Of a stretch of 64,000 bases of DNA, positions 54,886-63,665 are shown piece after piece. Location: contig JAPSJS010000008.1 of assembly GCA_031178065.1 (NCBI GenBank), forward strand, positions 1-64,000. Direction: 5' to 3'. Within the stretch, counting starts at the first letter, position 1; every line of letters begins with the position of its first letter. The stretch is from Altererythrobacter sp. GTDB lineage: Bacteria; Pseudomonadota; Alphaproteobacteria; Sphingomonadales; Sphingomonadaceae. A model generated the notes under the pieces. It worked only from the letters and a program-made list of their open reading frames with translations. It did not search any database and had not been told where the DNA came from. The position numbers were made by a program, and so were the translations under genes.

Positions 54886-55004
54886 GTCCCGCTCTCCACA
54901 TGGATGATCGGTTTTCGGCATAATTCGGCTAGCGGGCTCAGCCCAATTACAGGCCAGTAATCGGTGACGGGAAGCGCCTCGTCGGCCAGCGAAGCGCCGT
55001 TGCG

Positions 55005-56747
55005 ATGACGCTACGGCGTTATGGCGAGATGCTCTGGCCGCGCGGCGCGCCGATGATCCGCGTACAGGTGATCGTGTCGCTGCTGCTCGTCGCGGTCGGC
55101 AAACTCGTGCTGCTCGCCGCACCGTTCTTCTACAAGGATATAGTCGATAGGTTGTCCGCGCCGGGTGCAGTTACCGTGCCGGTCCTGTTGGTGGTCGCTT
55201 ACGGTTCAGCTCGGCTGATCACGCAATCGATCGCGGAACTGCGCCAGTTGACGTTCATCCGCGTGGCACAGCGCGCGATTCGATCGACCGCGATCGAGGT
55301 CTTCCGCCACCTTCATTCTCTTTCGCTGCGCTTCCATCTCGACCGCAAGAGCGGCGGCATTGCGCAGATCGTCGGCCGCGGAACGGTTTCGATCGAGTTC
55401 CTCGCCGAGCTCGTCCTGTTCACCCTGATACCGACAGTGATCGAGCTTGCGGCGGTGATCGCAATCCTCGCGAGCGGATACAGCGCCGGATATGCACTGG
55501 CGACGCTGGCAACGCTCGCTGTCTATCTGTCACTCACGGCGTTCGGCGCTCGCTACCAGGTGAGGCTGCGGCGCCAAACCAACGCGCTCGACGTCAAGGC
55601 AAGCATCGCCGCGATGGACAGCTTGCTCAACTACGAAACCGTCAAGTATTTCGCCGCCGAGGAAATCGAAGCCGACCGCTACGACCGGGCGCGGCGTGCC
55701 TACGAACGGTCGGCGGTACGCGCGAAGCTGGCTGAAACGCTGATCGGCGTATTCCAGGCGGCGGTTTTGGCGACAGGCGCCATCGTCGTCATGATAATGG
55801 CCGCGCACGGCGTCGCCGCCGGGCAGATGAGCATTGGCGACTTCGTCCTCATCAACGCTTTTCTGTTGCAGCTTTACGCCCCGTTGGAGGCGCTCGCGAC
55901 TGTCTATGGCGGTGTGCGCCAAGCCTATACCGACGCGGAGGCGATGCTTGATCTGCTGGCGGTGTCGCCCGAGGTGCGTGACGCCCCAGATGCACGCGAA
56001 CTGAGGGTCTCGAGCGGTCATGTCTCGTTCGATAACGTATCGTTCGCTTACGATCTGCGGCGGCCCATCCTCGAGGGCGTGTCGTTCGAAATTCGGCCCG
56101 GTCAGCGGGTTGCTGTCGTCGGCCCGAGCGGGAGCGGCAAATCGACCATCGCACGGTTGCTGTTTCGCTTCTACGACGCCGACGCCGGATGCATTGCGAT
56201 CGACGGGCAAGACATCAGCGAGGTGACGCAGCAAAGCCTACGCCGCGCGATCGGGGTCGTGCCGCAGGACACCGTGCTGTTCAATGACGATGCCGCCTAC
56301 AACATCGGTTATGGTGCGACGGACCTGCCAGCGGCCGAAGTCGAAGCCGCGGCCCGCGCGGCGCGTGTCCACGATGCGATCGAGCGGTTGCCCGACGGTT
56401 ATGCGAGCATCGTCGGAGAGCGCGGGCTGAAACTGTCGGGCGGCGAGAAGCAGCGCATCGCGATTGCGCGAGTGATCGTCAAATCGCCCCCGATCCTGAT
56501 CTTCGACGAAGCCACGAGCGCGCTCGACACACGCACCGAGCGCGACATCCAGGTCAGTCTCGATCGTCTCGCCAACGCACGCACCACGCTGGTCATCGCG
56601 CACCGCTTGTCGACCATCGTGGATGCCGACGAGATTCTGGTACTGGTCGCGGGCCGCATCGTCGAGCGCGGACGTCACCCCGACCTGCTCGCCGCCAACG
56701 GTACTTATGCGGCGATGTGGCGCCAGCAACGCCGCGACGGCGACTAA
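55005..56747 (+). CDS. ABC transporter, fused membrane and ATPase domains (Atm1-like)
   Basis: 580 residues: six membrane helices (about 20-320), with the LLNYETVKYFAAEEIEADRY segment typical of Atm1/HMT1-type half-transporters. The ATPase domain follows: Walker A GPSGSGKST near residue 373, signature LSGGEKQRIAIARV near 475 and Walker B ILIFDEATS near 497. It has no C39 peptidase domain, so leader removal would need a separate protease. It works as a homodimer. Likely exports the peptide product or a glutathione-like thiol; both are consistent with the redox genes. Confidence 0.88.
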   Translation: MTLRRYGEMLWPRGAPMIRVQVIVSLLLVAVGKLVLLAAPFFYKDIVDRLSAPGAVTVPVLLVVAYGSARLITQSIAELRQLTFIRVAQRAIRSTAIEVFRHLHSLSLRFHLDRKSGGIAQIVGRGTVSIEFLAELVLFTLIPTVIELAAVIAILASGYSAGYALATLATLAVYLSLTAFGARYQVRLRRQTNALDVKASIAAMDSLLNYETVKYFAAEEIEADRYDRARRAYERSAVRAKLAETLIGVFQAAVLATGAIVVMIMAAHGVAAGQMSIGDFVLINAFLLQLYAPLEALATVYGGVRQAYTDAEAMLDLLAVSPEVRDAPDARELRVSSGHVSFDNVSFAYDLRRPILEGVSFEIRPGQRVAVVGPSGSGKSTIARLLFRFYDADAGCIAIDGQDISEVTQQSLRRAIGVVPQDTVLFNDDAAYNIGYGATDLPAAEVEAAARAARVHDAIERLPDGYASIVGERGLKLSGGEKQRIAIARVIVKSPPILIFDEATSALDTRTERDIQVSLDRLANARTTLVIAHRLSTIVDADEILVLVAGRIVERGRHPDLLAANGTYAAMWRQQRRDGD

Positions 56748-56787
56748 CGGCTGGTGCTTGAGTCAGCATCCGCAGGTGGGGGCGGCG

Positions 56788-58437
56788 TTATGCCTGCCGC
56801 GCGGTGTCGGTCATCGGGTCGGCGAGTTCGCGGGGCGACGCTTCGCGGATGCCGGGGAGGGTTGAGGTCTGGCGTTCGATCAGGCGGTGGACGACGGGTC
56901 TGGCCGGCCCGATGTGCAGCTCGTGTATGTCGCGGGTGTTTTGCGCATCCTCGTGCGTGCGCCGCTGGTTGTGGCGCACGTAGTCGAGCCAAGTGGCTAC
57001 GTGGTAGCGCTCGAGCCACAGCTCGGGTTCGCCCAGGTCGCGAAGGAGGGTCCAATGCTTTGCACCGTCGCGCCTGCGGATGCGCCTTCGCTCGTGCATG
57101 ACGTTGAGGAAGCGCGGGATATCGCCGGGCGCGATGCGGTATTCGATCGTGACCACGACCGGGCCGCTGCGTTCGTCGACCGGCACGGCGGTCTCGGGCT
57201 CCGACCAGTCGCGCAGGGCCAGGTTGAGGTCGCGCGCAGCGGGCAGGGGGAGCACGAAGCCGGCGAGAATCGTGAGCCCCTGGACTGCTGCCGCCACGAG
57301 CAGGGCGAACTGCACCCCCTGCGCGTTTGCGATGCCGCCGAACAGCACTGCGCCGCCCGCCATTCCGCCGAACGCGGCCATTTGATAGAGCGACAGTGCC
57401 CGCGCCACGACCCAGCGCGGCGCGGAAAGCTGCACCGTTACGTTGAAGGTCGACAAGGCCAGAACCCAACCGCCGCCCGCCAGCGCTAGCGCTGGCATGG
57501 TTAGCAGCATGGTTTCGCTGAGCCCCGCGACCGCGCTGCCAATCACCAGCGCGCCGGCCGCAACCCGAACGATCGATTCCACGGACATGCGGTCGCGCAG
57601 CCGGCGCACTATCAGTCCGCCGCCCACCGCGCCGATCCCGAATGCGCCGAGCAGCACGCCGTACGTCAGCGAGTCGCCCACGATCACGTCGCGCGCGATT
57701 AGCGGCATCATCGCCGGGACCGCACTGGCACCGACACCGAACAGAAGGGCACGCATGAGCACCGTGCGGATGTCTGGCGACATCGCGACGTAGCGTACGC
57801 CGGCCGCCATTGCATGACCCAGCGCCTCGCGCGCCAGCACGCGCTCCTCCCGGACAGGTTGCCACCGCGCCAGAACCGCGATCAGCCCGAGATAGCTGAC
57901 CGCGTTGACGACGAACGCCGCCGCGGCGCCTGCCGCCGCGACGATGGCGCCGCCGATCGCGGGCCCGAGGCTGCGTGCGATGTTGAAGCCCATGGAGTTG
58001 AGCGCAACCGCACCCGGCAGCGCGGCGCGCGGCACCATGTCGCCTACCGAAGCCTGCCAGGCCGGCCCGTTCATCGCAGCGCCGCAGCCGAGGAGGAAGG
58101 TGAAGAGGAGGAGCAGCCACGGCGTGATCCAGCCGGCGAAGGTGATCGCCGCGAGAGCCACGGACACCAGCAGCATGAAGCCTTGCGCTGCGAGCATCAC
58201 GCGCCGCCGATCGAGATTGTCGGCAACCGCCCCGGACCAGAGCGACAGCAGCAGGATGGGGAGGGCGGTAGACGCCTGGACCAGCGCGACCATCTGGGGT
58301 GACGGGGTGAGCGAGGTCATCAGCCACGACGCACCGACCGACTGGATCAGCCCACCGAAATTCGATGCCATGCTGGCGATCCACACCGCGCGAAAAACGG
58401 GGAACGAGAGCGGTGAATTCGGCGCCGGATCAGCCAT
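56788..58437 (-). CDS. MFS exporter (MFS_3/EntS-like) with C-terminal ABM-like domain
   Basis: About 549 residues from the ATG at 58437 (58467 in frame). Twelve helices begin FPVFRAVWIASMASNFG; the WSGAVADNLDRRRVML loop is the MFS A-motif of this family. The C-terminal 130 residues (EYRIAPGDIPRFLN, DGAKHWTLLRDLGEPELWLE, HVATWLDYVRHNQRR) resemble the small dimeric ABM domain seen in PF05977 members. Drug or siderophore export is the usual assignment. It faces the ABC gene end-to-end 40 bases away, so it may belong to the peptide cluster as an immunity/export gene, but this is not shown. Confidence 0.85.
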   Translation of the reverse strand: MADPAPNSPLSFPVFRAVWIASMASNFGGLIQSVGASWLMTSLTPSPQMVALVQASTALPILLLSLWSGAVADNLDRRRVMLAAQGFMLLVSVALAAITFAGWITPWLLLLFTFLLGCGAAMNGPAWQASVGDMVPRAALPGAVALNSMGFNIARSLGPAIGGAIVAAAGAAAAFVVNAVSYLGLIAVLARWQPVREERVLAREALGHAMAAGVRYVAMSPDIRTVLMRALLFGVGASAVPAMMPLIARDVIVGDSLTYGVLLGAFGIGAVGGGLIVRRLRDRMSVESIVRVAAGALVIGSAVAGLSETMLLTMPALALAGGGWVLALSTFNVTVQLSAPRWVVARALSLYQMAAFGGMAGGAVLFGGIANAQGVQFALLVAAAVQGLTILAGFVLPLPAARDLNLALRDWSEPETAVPVDERSGPVVVTIEYRIAPGDIPRFLNVMHERRRIRRRDGAKHWTLLRDLGEPELWLERYHVATWLDYVRHNQRRTHEDAQNTRDIHELHIGPARPVVHRLIERQTSTLPGIREASPRELADPMTDTARQA

Positions 58438-58512
58438 GTCGCCCAGATGCGCGCTCTGGCCGCCCATGCCAAGCCTGCAGGGGCGGGGAGCTCGCAGTTC
58501 CGGGTTGCGAGG

Positions 58513-59397
58513 CTATAGCCTTATCGCGCCGTGATGGCCGATGGTCTCGGCGGCAAGCTCCTGGCCGGCAGCAACGGCGTCGGATGCGTTGGTGCCGCTG
58601 ATGCGGGAAGCCAGGAAGCCGGCGTTGAAGGCATCTCCGGCGCCGCTGGAATCCACGACCTCAACGCAGGATGCGGGATAGTAGCGGCACGCCCGCGAGC
58701 CCGATTTCAAGATGCAGCCGCGCTCGCCGGCCTTCACGACGACTTCCTCGCACCCGGCCTCGTGCCAGCGGTCCGCGATCTCTACCTCCGACTGCCCGGC
58801 GCCGTGCAGTTGGCGCTCGTCGACATCGGTGGGCAAACCGATCGTCGCCGAGCGCATCGCGCTGGTAGATACCTCCCGCGCGAGCGCGAGATCGGGCCAC
58901 AGCGCGGGCCGGAAATTGCTGTCGTAGGCGACGTGCAGGCCGGCAGCCTTTCGCTCGTGCGCGAGGTTCAGCAGTTGCTCGCGGCCGCGGTCGCCGATGA
59001 TCGCGAGCGTGATGAGGCTGAAGTAGACCAGATCGCATTCGGCCGCTCGGTTCAGCGATTCCGCCATGCCCGGCATGGCGAACATCTCGCGCGCCGCGCT
59101 GCGATCGCGCCAGTACAGGAAGCTGCGTTCGCCGTGTTCGTCCAGATGGATCGCGTAGATCCCCGGCGAACGGTCGGGGTGGCGGTGCACGTGAGCCGTG
59201 TCGATGCCTTCGGCCTGCCACGCAGCGACCAGAGCGTCGCTGATGGGATCGACACCCACGGCCGTCACGAAGGCCACGTCGTATCCGCGACGCGCCATGT
59301 GAACGGCCGTGTTGAGAGTGTCGCCGCCGAAGCGCAGTCCGCTCCCGCCATGCCCGTGATATTCGAGCATGGCTTCCCCGAAGATGAAGGTTTTCAT
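58513..59397 (-). CDS. kdgK: 2-dehydro-3-deoxygluconokinase (PfkB family)
   Basis: 294-residue ribokinase-like kinase phosphorylating KDG to KDPG before Entner-Doudoroff cleavage. The GEAMLEY start, the GGDTLNTAVHMARRG substrate motif and the SSGAGDAFNAGF motif with the catalytic Asp are clear. Neighbouring lyases and an SDR producing KDG make KdgK a secure choice over other PfkB kinases. Last gene of the leftward alginate operon. Confidence 0.92.
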   Translation of the reverse strand: MKTFIFGEAMLEYHGHGGSGLRFGGDTLNTAVHMARRGYDVAFVTAVGVDPISDALVAAWQAEGIDTAHVHRHPDRSPGIYAIHLDEHGERSFLYWRDRSAAREMFAMPGMAESLNRAAECDLVYFSLITLAIIGDRGREQLLNLAHERKAAGLHVAYDSNFRPALWPDLALAREVSTSAMRSATIGLPTDVDERQLHGAGQSEVEIADRWHEAGCEEVVVKAGERGCILKSGSRACRYYPASCVEVVDSSGAGDAFNAGFLASRISGTNASDAVAAGQELAAETIGHHGAIRL

Positions 59398-59423
59398 GGC
59401 GGACCGTCGCTACGCCGAAAGGC

Positions 59424-60179
59424 TCAGGAAAAGAAGGTTCCGCCGTTGATGTCGATGTTGGCGCCGGTGACGAACGCTGCATCGTCGCTCGCCAGCCAGG
59501 CGACCGCTGCCGCCACTTCGCCGGCATTGCCTTCGCGCCGCAGAGGCGTGGCGGCCGCGACGTTCTTGCGCACCTCGTCCTTGGTGAAGGTGTCGTGGAA
59601 CGTTGTCGCGATCATGCCCGGGCACAGCGCGTTCACTCTCACGCCGCGCGGGCCGAGCTCCTTTGCCATGGCCCGCGTGAAGGTCATCACGGCGCCCTTC
59701 GACGTGGCATAGGCGCAAGCGCCCGGTCCGCCGCCGTCGCGCCCCGCCTGCGAGGCAAAGTTCACGATCGCCGACCCCGCCGGCATATGGGGCACGACGG
59801 CCTTCGTGGTGAGGAACGTCGACGTCACGTTGAGCTGCATGACCTGATTGAAGAACTCCTCGTCCATCTCGGCCAGCGGGCGGCGTTCGACCATGCCCCC
59901 TGCAACGTTGGCCAGGATGTGGATCTCCTCGCCGAACGCATTGCGCACCTCGGCGACGAGTTGCGTGACCTCATCCGCCTTGGTCACGTCCGCCCGCACT
60001 TTCACGGCCGTGCCGCCCGCGCGCTCGATCTCCGCAACGGTTGCACTCGCCTTGTCGTCGTCGCCGCGGAAGTTGATAGCGACCCTGGCGCCCTGCTTCG
60101 CCAGTTCCAGCGAGACTGCGCGGCCGATGTCGCGGCCTGCCCCGGTTACGATCGCTACCTTGCCGTTGAGCTTTGTCAT
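59424..60179 (-). CDS. SDR oxidoreductase, probable DEH reductase of alginate degradation
   Basis: 251 residues, classical SDR: TGAGRDIGRA cofactor loop, ANVAGG, Ser in NFASQAG and YATSKGA. In alginate pathways the free unsaturated monomer becomes 4-deoxy-5-hexoseulose uronate (DEH), which an SDR reduces to KDG with NAD(P)H (as in Sphingomonas A1). Its place between the MFS permease and KdgK matches that step exactly. The Arg-containing loop (GRDIGR; NFRGDD) suggests NADPH preference; not proven. Confidence 0.85.
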   Translation of the reverse strand: MTKLNGKVAIVTGAGRDIGRAVSLELAKQGARVAINFRGDDDKASATVAEIERAGGTAVKVRADVTKADEVTQLVAEVRNAFGEEIHILANVAGGMVERRPLAEMDEEFFNQVMQLNVTSTFLTTKAVVPHMPAGSAIVNFASQAGRDGGGPGACAYATSKGAVMTFTRAMAKELGPRGVRVNALCPGMIATTFHDTFTKDEVRKNVAAATPLRREGNAGEVAAAVAWLASDDAAFVTGANIDINGGTFFS

Positions 60180-60219
60180 GAGTTTTCCTGTGGTTGCGTT
60201 TGATTGATGGAATGTCGAG

Positions 60220-61494
60220 TTAGGTCGCGGCGGGCTTGAGCGGCCTGATCTGCGGGCACAGGACGAGGACCGACACCACCGTCAGGATCGCCAGCGCCGA
60301 GCCGACGACGAAGGCCGGCGCGTAGCTTTCGACCGTCAAGATCGGGATCAGGAAGTTGAGTCCGACCACCGCCAGCTTGGCGGCGGTACCCGCGAACCCG
60401 GCCAGCGTCGCCACCGACTTGCCGGAGTAGAAGTCGCTCGGCAGCGTCTGGATATTGCCCACAGCGGTCTGGAAGCCGAACAGGATCGCAGCCATCAGCA
60501 GGACCGCGATGAGCGGCGTTGCGGCCACGATCGTCAGCAGCAGCGAAACGAGCATGATCGCGCCGCCGAGTGCGATGACGGTCTTGCGGGTGCGGTTGAC
60601 CGTCCAGCCGGCGGCGATGCGGTTCTGGGCAAGAAGGCCGCCGAACCATGCGCCGAACATCGCCCCGACGTAGGGCATCCAGGCGTAGAGGCCGATCTCC
60701 GCGACCCCGAAGCCGTAGGTCTCGGAAAGATAGAGCGGCAGCCATCCGACGAAGAGCCACCAGATGGGATCGAGGAAGAACGAAGCGAGGATGACGCCCC
60801 AGCTTTCCTTGCGAGAGAGGATCTCGCGCGAATTCGGCGCGTAGCTCGCCGCTTCCTCCGTATCGAGGCTGCGCTGGCCGGTCAGGATGTAGTTGCGTTC
60901 GTCGGCGCTGATCCACGGGTGCGCTTCGGGGCCGGTCTTGTAGATGATCAGCCAGGGGATCAGCCAGAGGAAGCCGAGCGCGCCGACCGCGATGAAGGTC
61001 GCCTGCCACGAATCGAGGAACACGAAGAGATAGGCGACCACGGGTGCCGATATGATCCCGCCGATCGCTGCGCCTGAGTTGAAAATCCCCTGCGCAAGCG
61101 CGCGCTCGCTGATCGGGAACCACTCCGCATTGGCCTTGGTCGCGCCAGGCCAGTTGCCTGCTTCCGACAGGCCCAGGAGCCCACGGAAAATCGAAAAGCT
61201 CGCCAGCCCCGCGGCCGCGGCGTGGAGCATGGTCGCTGCGGACCAGACCACGATCGAAAGGACGAAGCCGAGCCGCGTTCCGATCCAGTCGAAGATCTTG
61301 CCGAACAAGGTCTGGCCGAATGCGTAGGCGAAGGTGAAGACGTTGAGGATGATCGCGTAATCGAACTTGTCGAGGCCGAGGTCCTCGGAGATCTCCGGCC
61401 ACAGGAAGCCCAACGCACCGCGGTCGATGTAGTTGACCACGGTGGCGACGGCGACGAGCGTGACGATCAGCCAGCGCAGGCGATTGTGCATCAT
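60220..61494 (-). CDS. MFS transporter of the alginate operon (ExuT-like)
   Basis: 424 residues, twelve helices; VVNYIDRGALGFLWPEIS start and GLLGLSEAGNWPGATKANAE are hexuronate-transporter signatures. The ATG at 61494 overlaps the PL17 stop and has GGAGGA upstream. Expected to bring DEH or unsaturated uronate monomers across the inner membrane. It is related to the transporter at 28167-29480, so the two loci use sister permeases. Confidence 0.93.
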   Translation of the reverse strand: MMHNRLRWLIVTLVAVATVVNYIDRGALGFLWPEISEDLGLDKFDYAIILNVFTFAYAFGQTLFGKIFDWIGTRLGFVLSIVVWSAATMLHAAAAGLASFSIFRGLLGLSEAGNWPGATKANAEWFPISERALAQGIFNSGAAIGGIISAPVVAYLFVFLDSWQATFIAVGALGFLWLIPWLIIYKTGPEAHPWISADERNYILTGQRSLDTEEAASYAPNSREILSRKESWGVILASFFLDPIWWLFVGWLPLYLSETYGFGVAEIGLYAWMPYVGAMFGAWFGGLLAQNRIAAGWTVNRTRKTVIALGGAIMLVSLLLTIVAATPLIAVLLMAAILFGFQTAVGNIQTLPSDFYSGKSVATLAGFAGTAAKLAVVGLNFLIPILTVESYAPAFVVGSALAILTVVSVLVLCPQIRPLKPAAT

Positions 61495-63665
61495 CGTGCT
61501 CCTCCGGCATTCAACTCGATGACGGCCGCGAAGCCGGTCCACGCCAGCGTTTCTCCATCGAGCGTAACCTGATGGCGGGCGCTTTCATCCGTATCGTGCG
61601 ACACCGCGATCGCGACGCGGCGGCCGTCCGCCAGTGTCAGACGAACCACGTCGGTGCCGTTGATCCGGTCGTGCCGCATGGTGCGGACCCGACTGCGGCT
61701 GGCGACGGTCTGTTCCGCAGCACCGTCGTAGCGACCGTGGCTCTCGAGCAGGGAAACGAACGCGTGGTCGCGCTTGTCGCGTGCACGCAGGATCACCATC
61801 GGCTCGCGGCGCAAGTTGAAATCCGGATCGTTCGCGCCGCTCTCGCCCAGGATCGCCTGAACGCTGCCGTCGGTCACGAATCGGTAGGTGTAGAACCTGC
61901 CGTCGAGCAGCCAGGTCATCGCCGTATCGCCCGCTTCGGGCTGCGCCGCTGCATCGACCCAGATGTGCTGATAGCCGTTGTCCTCGCCCAACACGGGGCG
62001 GGCGCCGATGTGGCTTTCGACCGGGAAGCCCAACTCCATGATGTGGCCCTGATAATGGAGTGGCAGATCGTAGCTGTGGCTGGCGTCGCTCTCGGCGCGC
62101 ATCAGATCGAGGACCGTGGGCTCCTCCAATCCAGGGATGTCCGCCATCATCAACGTCCGCTGGAGGGCCACGCCTGGCTGGACGTTCTCGACGCGTGCAC
62201 TGCTCACCTGAAGCCCGGGCTGGTCCGAGAAATAGAGCTGCTCTGGAGCTATCGTTTCCCCGAGTTCGTCGTCCCCGTCGAAGTGACTGCGCATATCGAC
62301 GGCGACGGTGTTGTGGGCGATCGTCTGCTTCGCCCAACTCTCGTTCTCGGGCAGATAGCGGCCGCCGCGCTTCGCTTCGATGTTGAGGAACCGTGCCGCG
62401 CCGTAATCGCGAACGATCTCGTTGCCGTTGTCGTAGAGCTGCCAACTGAGCTTGTCGAAGTGGCCGTGACCCATGCCCTGGGAGGTGTTCTTGGCGACCA
62501 GCACCGTATGTTCGGGGCCGCCGCGGCGCAGGACTGCAACCGCCCCGCGGTCCCCATCCGGTCCGTCGCGCAGCAGCAGCGAGCGGAAAGGAAACGGCTT
62601 CGCCTTGCCGGCGGCGAGATCGCGTGCGACCAGCCGGCCGCCCTCGCTCAATACGGTACGCCCCTGAAATTCCGCAATCGACAGCAAGGCCGGATCGCGC
62701 GTTCGCTCGTAGGCGATGGCGACGCCGTGATAGAGCTCGTCGGTCCTGAGGCTCTTGTCCTTCATCGCGTCATTGAACGGGAAGAAATACCCGCCGTAGG
62801 TGAGCTGCACGGTGGTATAGAGCGCCTTGAGCAATATCCCGTCGCGGTGTTCGAAGATGCGCCGTTCCGGATCGTTGCGCGCGATCGCGTCGGCAAAGAC
62901 CATGAACGGCAGCAGCGCATAGCGCTGATAATATGGCCCTTCCGCATAATAGCCGTCGGGGGAAAACAGCAGCTCGGTCTGGCGCAGGAAGCCGGACGTG
63001 CCGCTCTTGTCCGAGCCGAGCAGTGCGCGTTCGACCATGTCCTCGTCGCCCAGCAGGTAACCAGTCATGCCGACGCCGGCGGTTGCCCAGGTCGCGTGAT
63101 TGTGGATCCGGTCGAACGTGGCGCGCGAGTCCACCGAAAGGAACTCGGCGGCCCGGCGGAAGACCTGATCGTCGATCCGTTCGCGCGCCGCCTCGCTCAG
63201 CGTTCCCCGGATCTCGCCATAGCCTTGGACCGCGTAGACCAGCCACACCGCGTCGTTGAGGACCTGCCAGAACAGGCGGCCCGGGTTCTGGTTGTGGCGC
63301 GCGGGGTGGTCGCCGAGCGTCGGGTAGAGCTCGGCATAGGCGAGCAGCATGTCACGGACATAGTCGGCATAAGCCTGCTCGCCGGTGATGCGGTACAATT
63401 CCCCGGCGAGATAGATCGCCTTGTAATTGCGCTTGTGCTGTTCGTGCGTGTAGCCGCCGCCCGGGTCTTCGGGCACCGGCACGACCACACCCGCCGCCAT
63501 CATCTCGCTCACGAAGCTGCGCGCTTCGGTAAGTTCGGCGCGGTAGAGCGGCGGCAGCTCGGTGTCGGCCGCCGACAGCGCAGGGGCGGGAGAGGCGGCC
63601 TCGGCGACCGCGGGGGCCGCCAGGGCGAGGGCAGCGGCGGCGAGGAGGGACGTGCGACGGATCAT
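61491..63665 (-). CDS. PL17 oligoalginate lyase
   Basis: 724 residues, signal peptide ending about AEAAS. The (alpha/alpha) barrel plus beta-sandwich of heparinase II/III-like lyases is present; PL17 exolyases release DEH-forming monomers from alginate oligomers. Catalytic region: DRIHNHATWAT with Asn189/His190, the Tyr-Tyr pair in EGPYYQRYALLPF (about 245-246), and MGHGHFDKLSWQLY (lid/metal site). It is co-translated with the PL6 gene: its ATG overlaps that stop. Confidence 0.92.
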   Translation of the reverse strand: MIRRTSLLAAAALALAAPAVAEAASPAPALSAADTELPPLYRAELTEARSFVSEMMAAGVVVPVPEDPGGGYTHEQHKRNYKAIYLAGELYRITGEQAYADYVRDMLLAYAELYPTLGDHPARHNQNPGRLFWQVLNDAVWLVYAVQGYGEIRGTLSEAARERIDDQVFRRAAEFLSVDSRATFDRIHNHATWATAGVGMTGYLLGDEDMVERALLGSDKSGTSGFLRQTELLFSPDGYYAEGPYYQRYALLPFMVFADAIARNDPERRIFEHRDGILLKALYTTVQLTYGGYFFPFNDAMKDKSLRTDELYHGVAIAYERTRDPALLSIAEFQGRTVLSEGGRLVARDLAAGKAKPFPFRSLLLRDGPDGDRGAVAVLRRGGPEHTVLVAKNTSQGMGHGHFDKLSWQLYDNGNEIVRDYGAARFLNIEAKRGGRYLPENESWAKQTIAHNTVAVDMRSHFDGDDELGETIAPEQLYFSDQPGLQVSSARVENVQPGVALQRTLMMADIPGLEEPTVLDLMRAESDASHSYDLPLHYQGHIMELGFPVESHIGARPVLGEDNGYQHIWVDAAAQPEAGDTAMTWLLDGRFYTYRFVTDGSVQAILGESGANDPDFNLRREPMVILRARDKRDHAFVSLLESHGRYDGAAEQTVASRSRVRTMRHDRINGTDVVRLTLADGRRVAIAVSHDTDESARHQVTLDGETLAWTGFAAVIELNAGGAR

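Noticed and set aside
56788-58437. MFS_3 exporter as a definite part of the peptide cluster
   Set aside because: It is convergent with the ABC gene and could equally be independent; kept as a separate feature.
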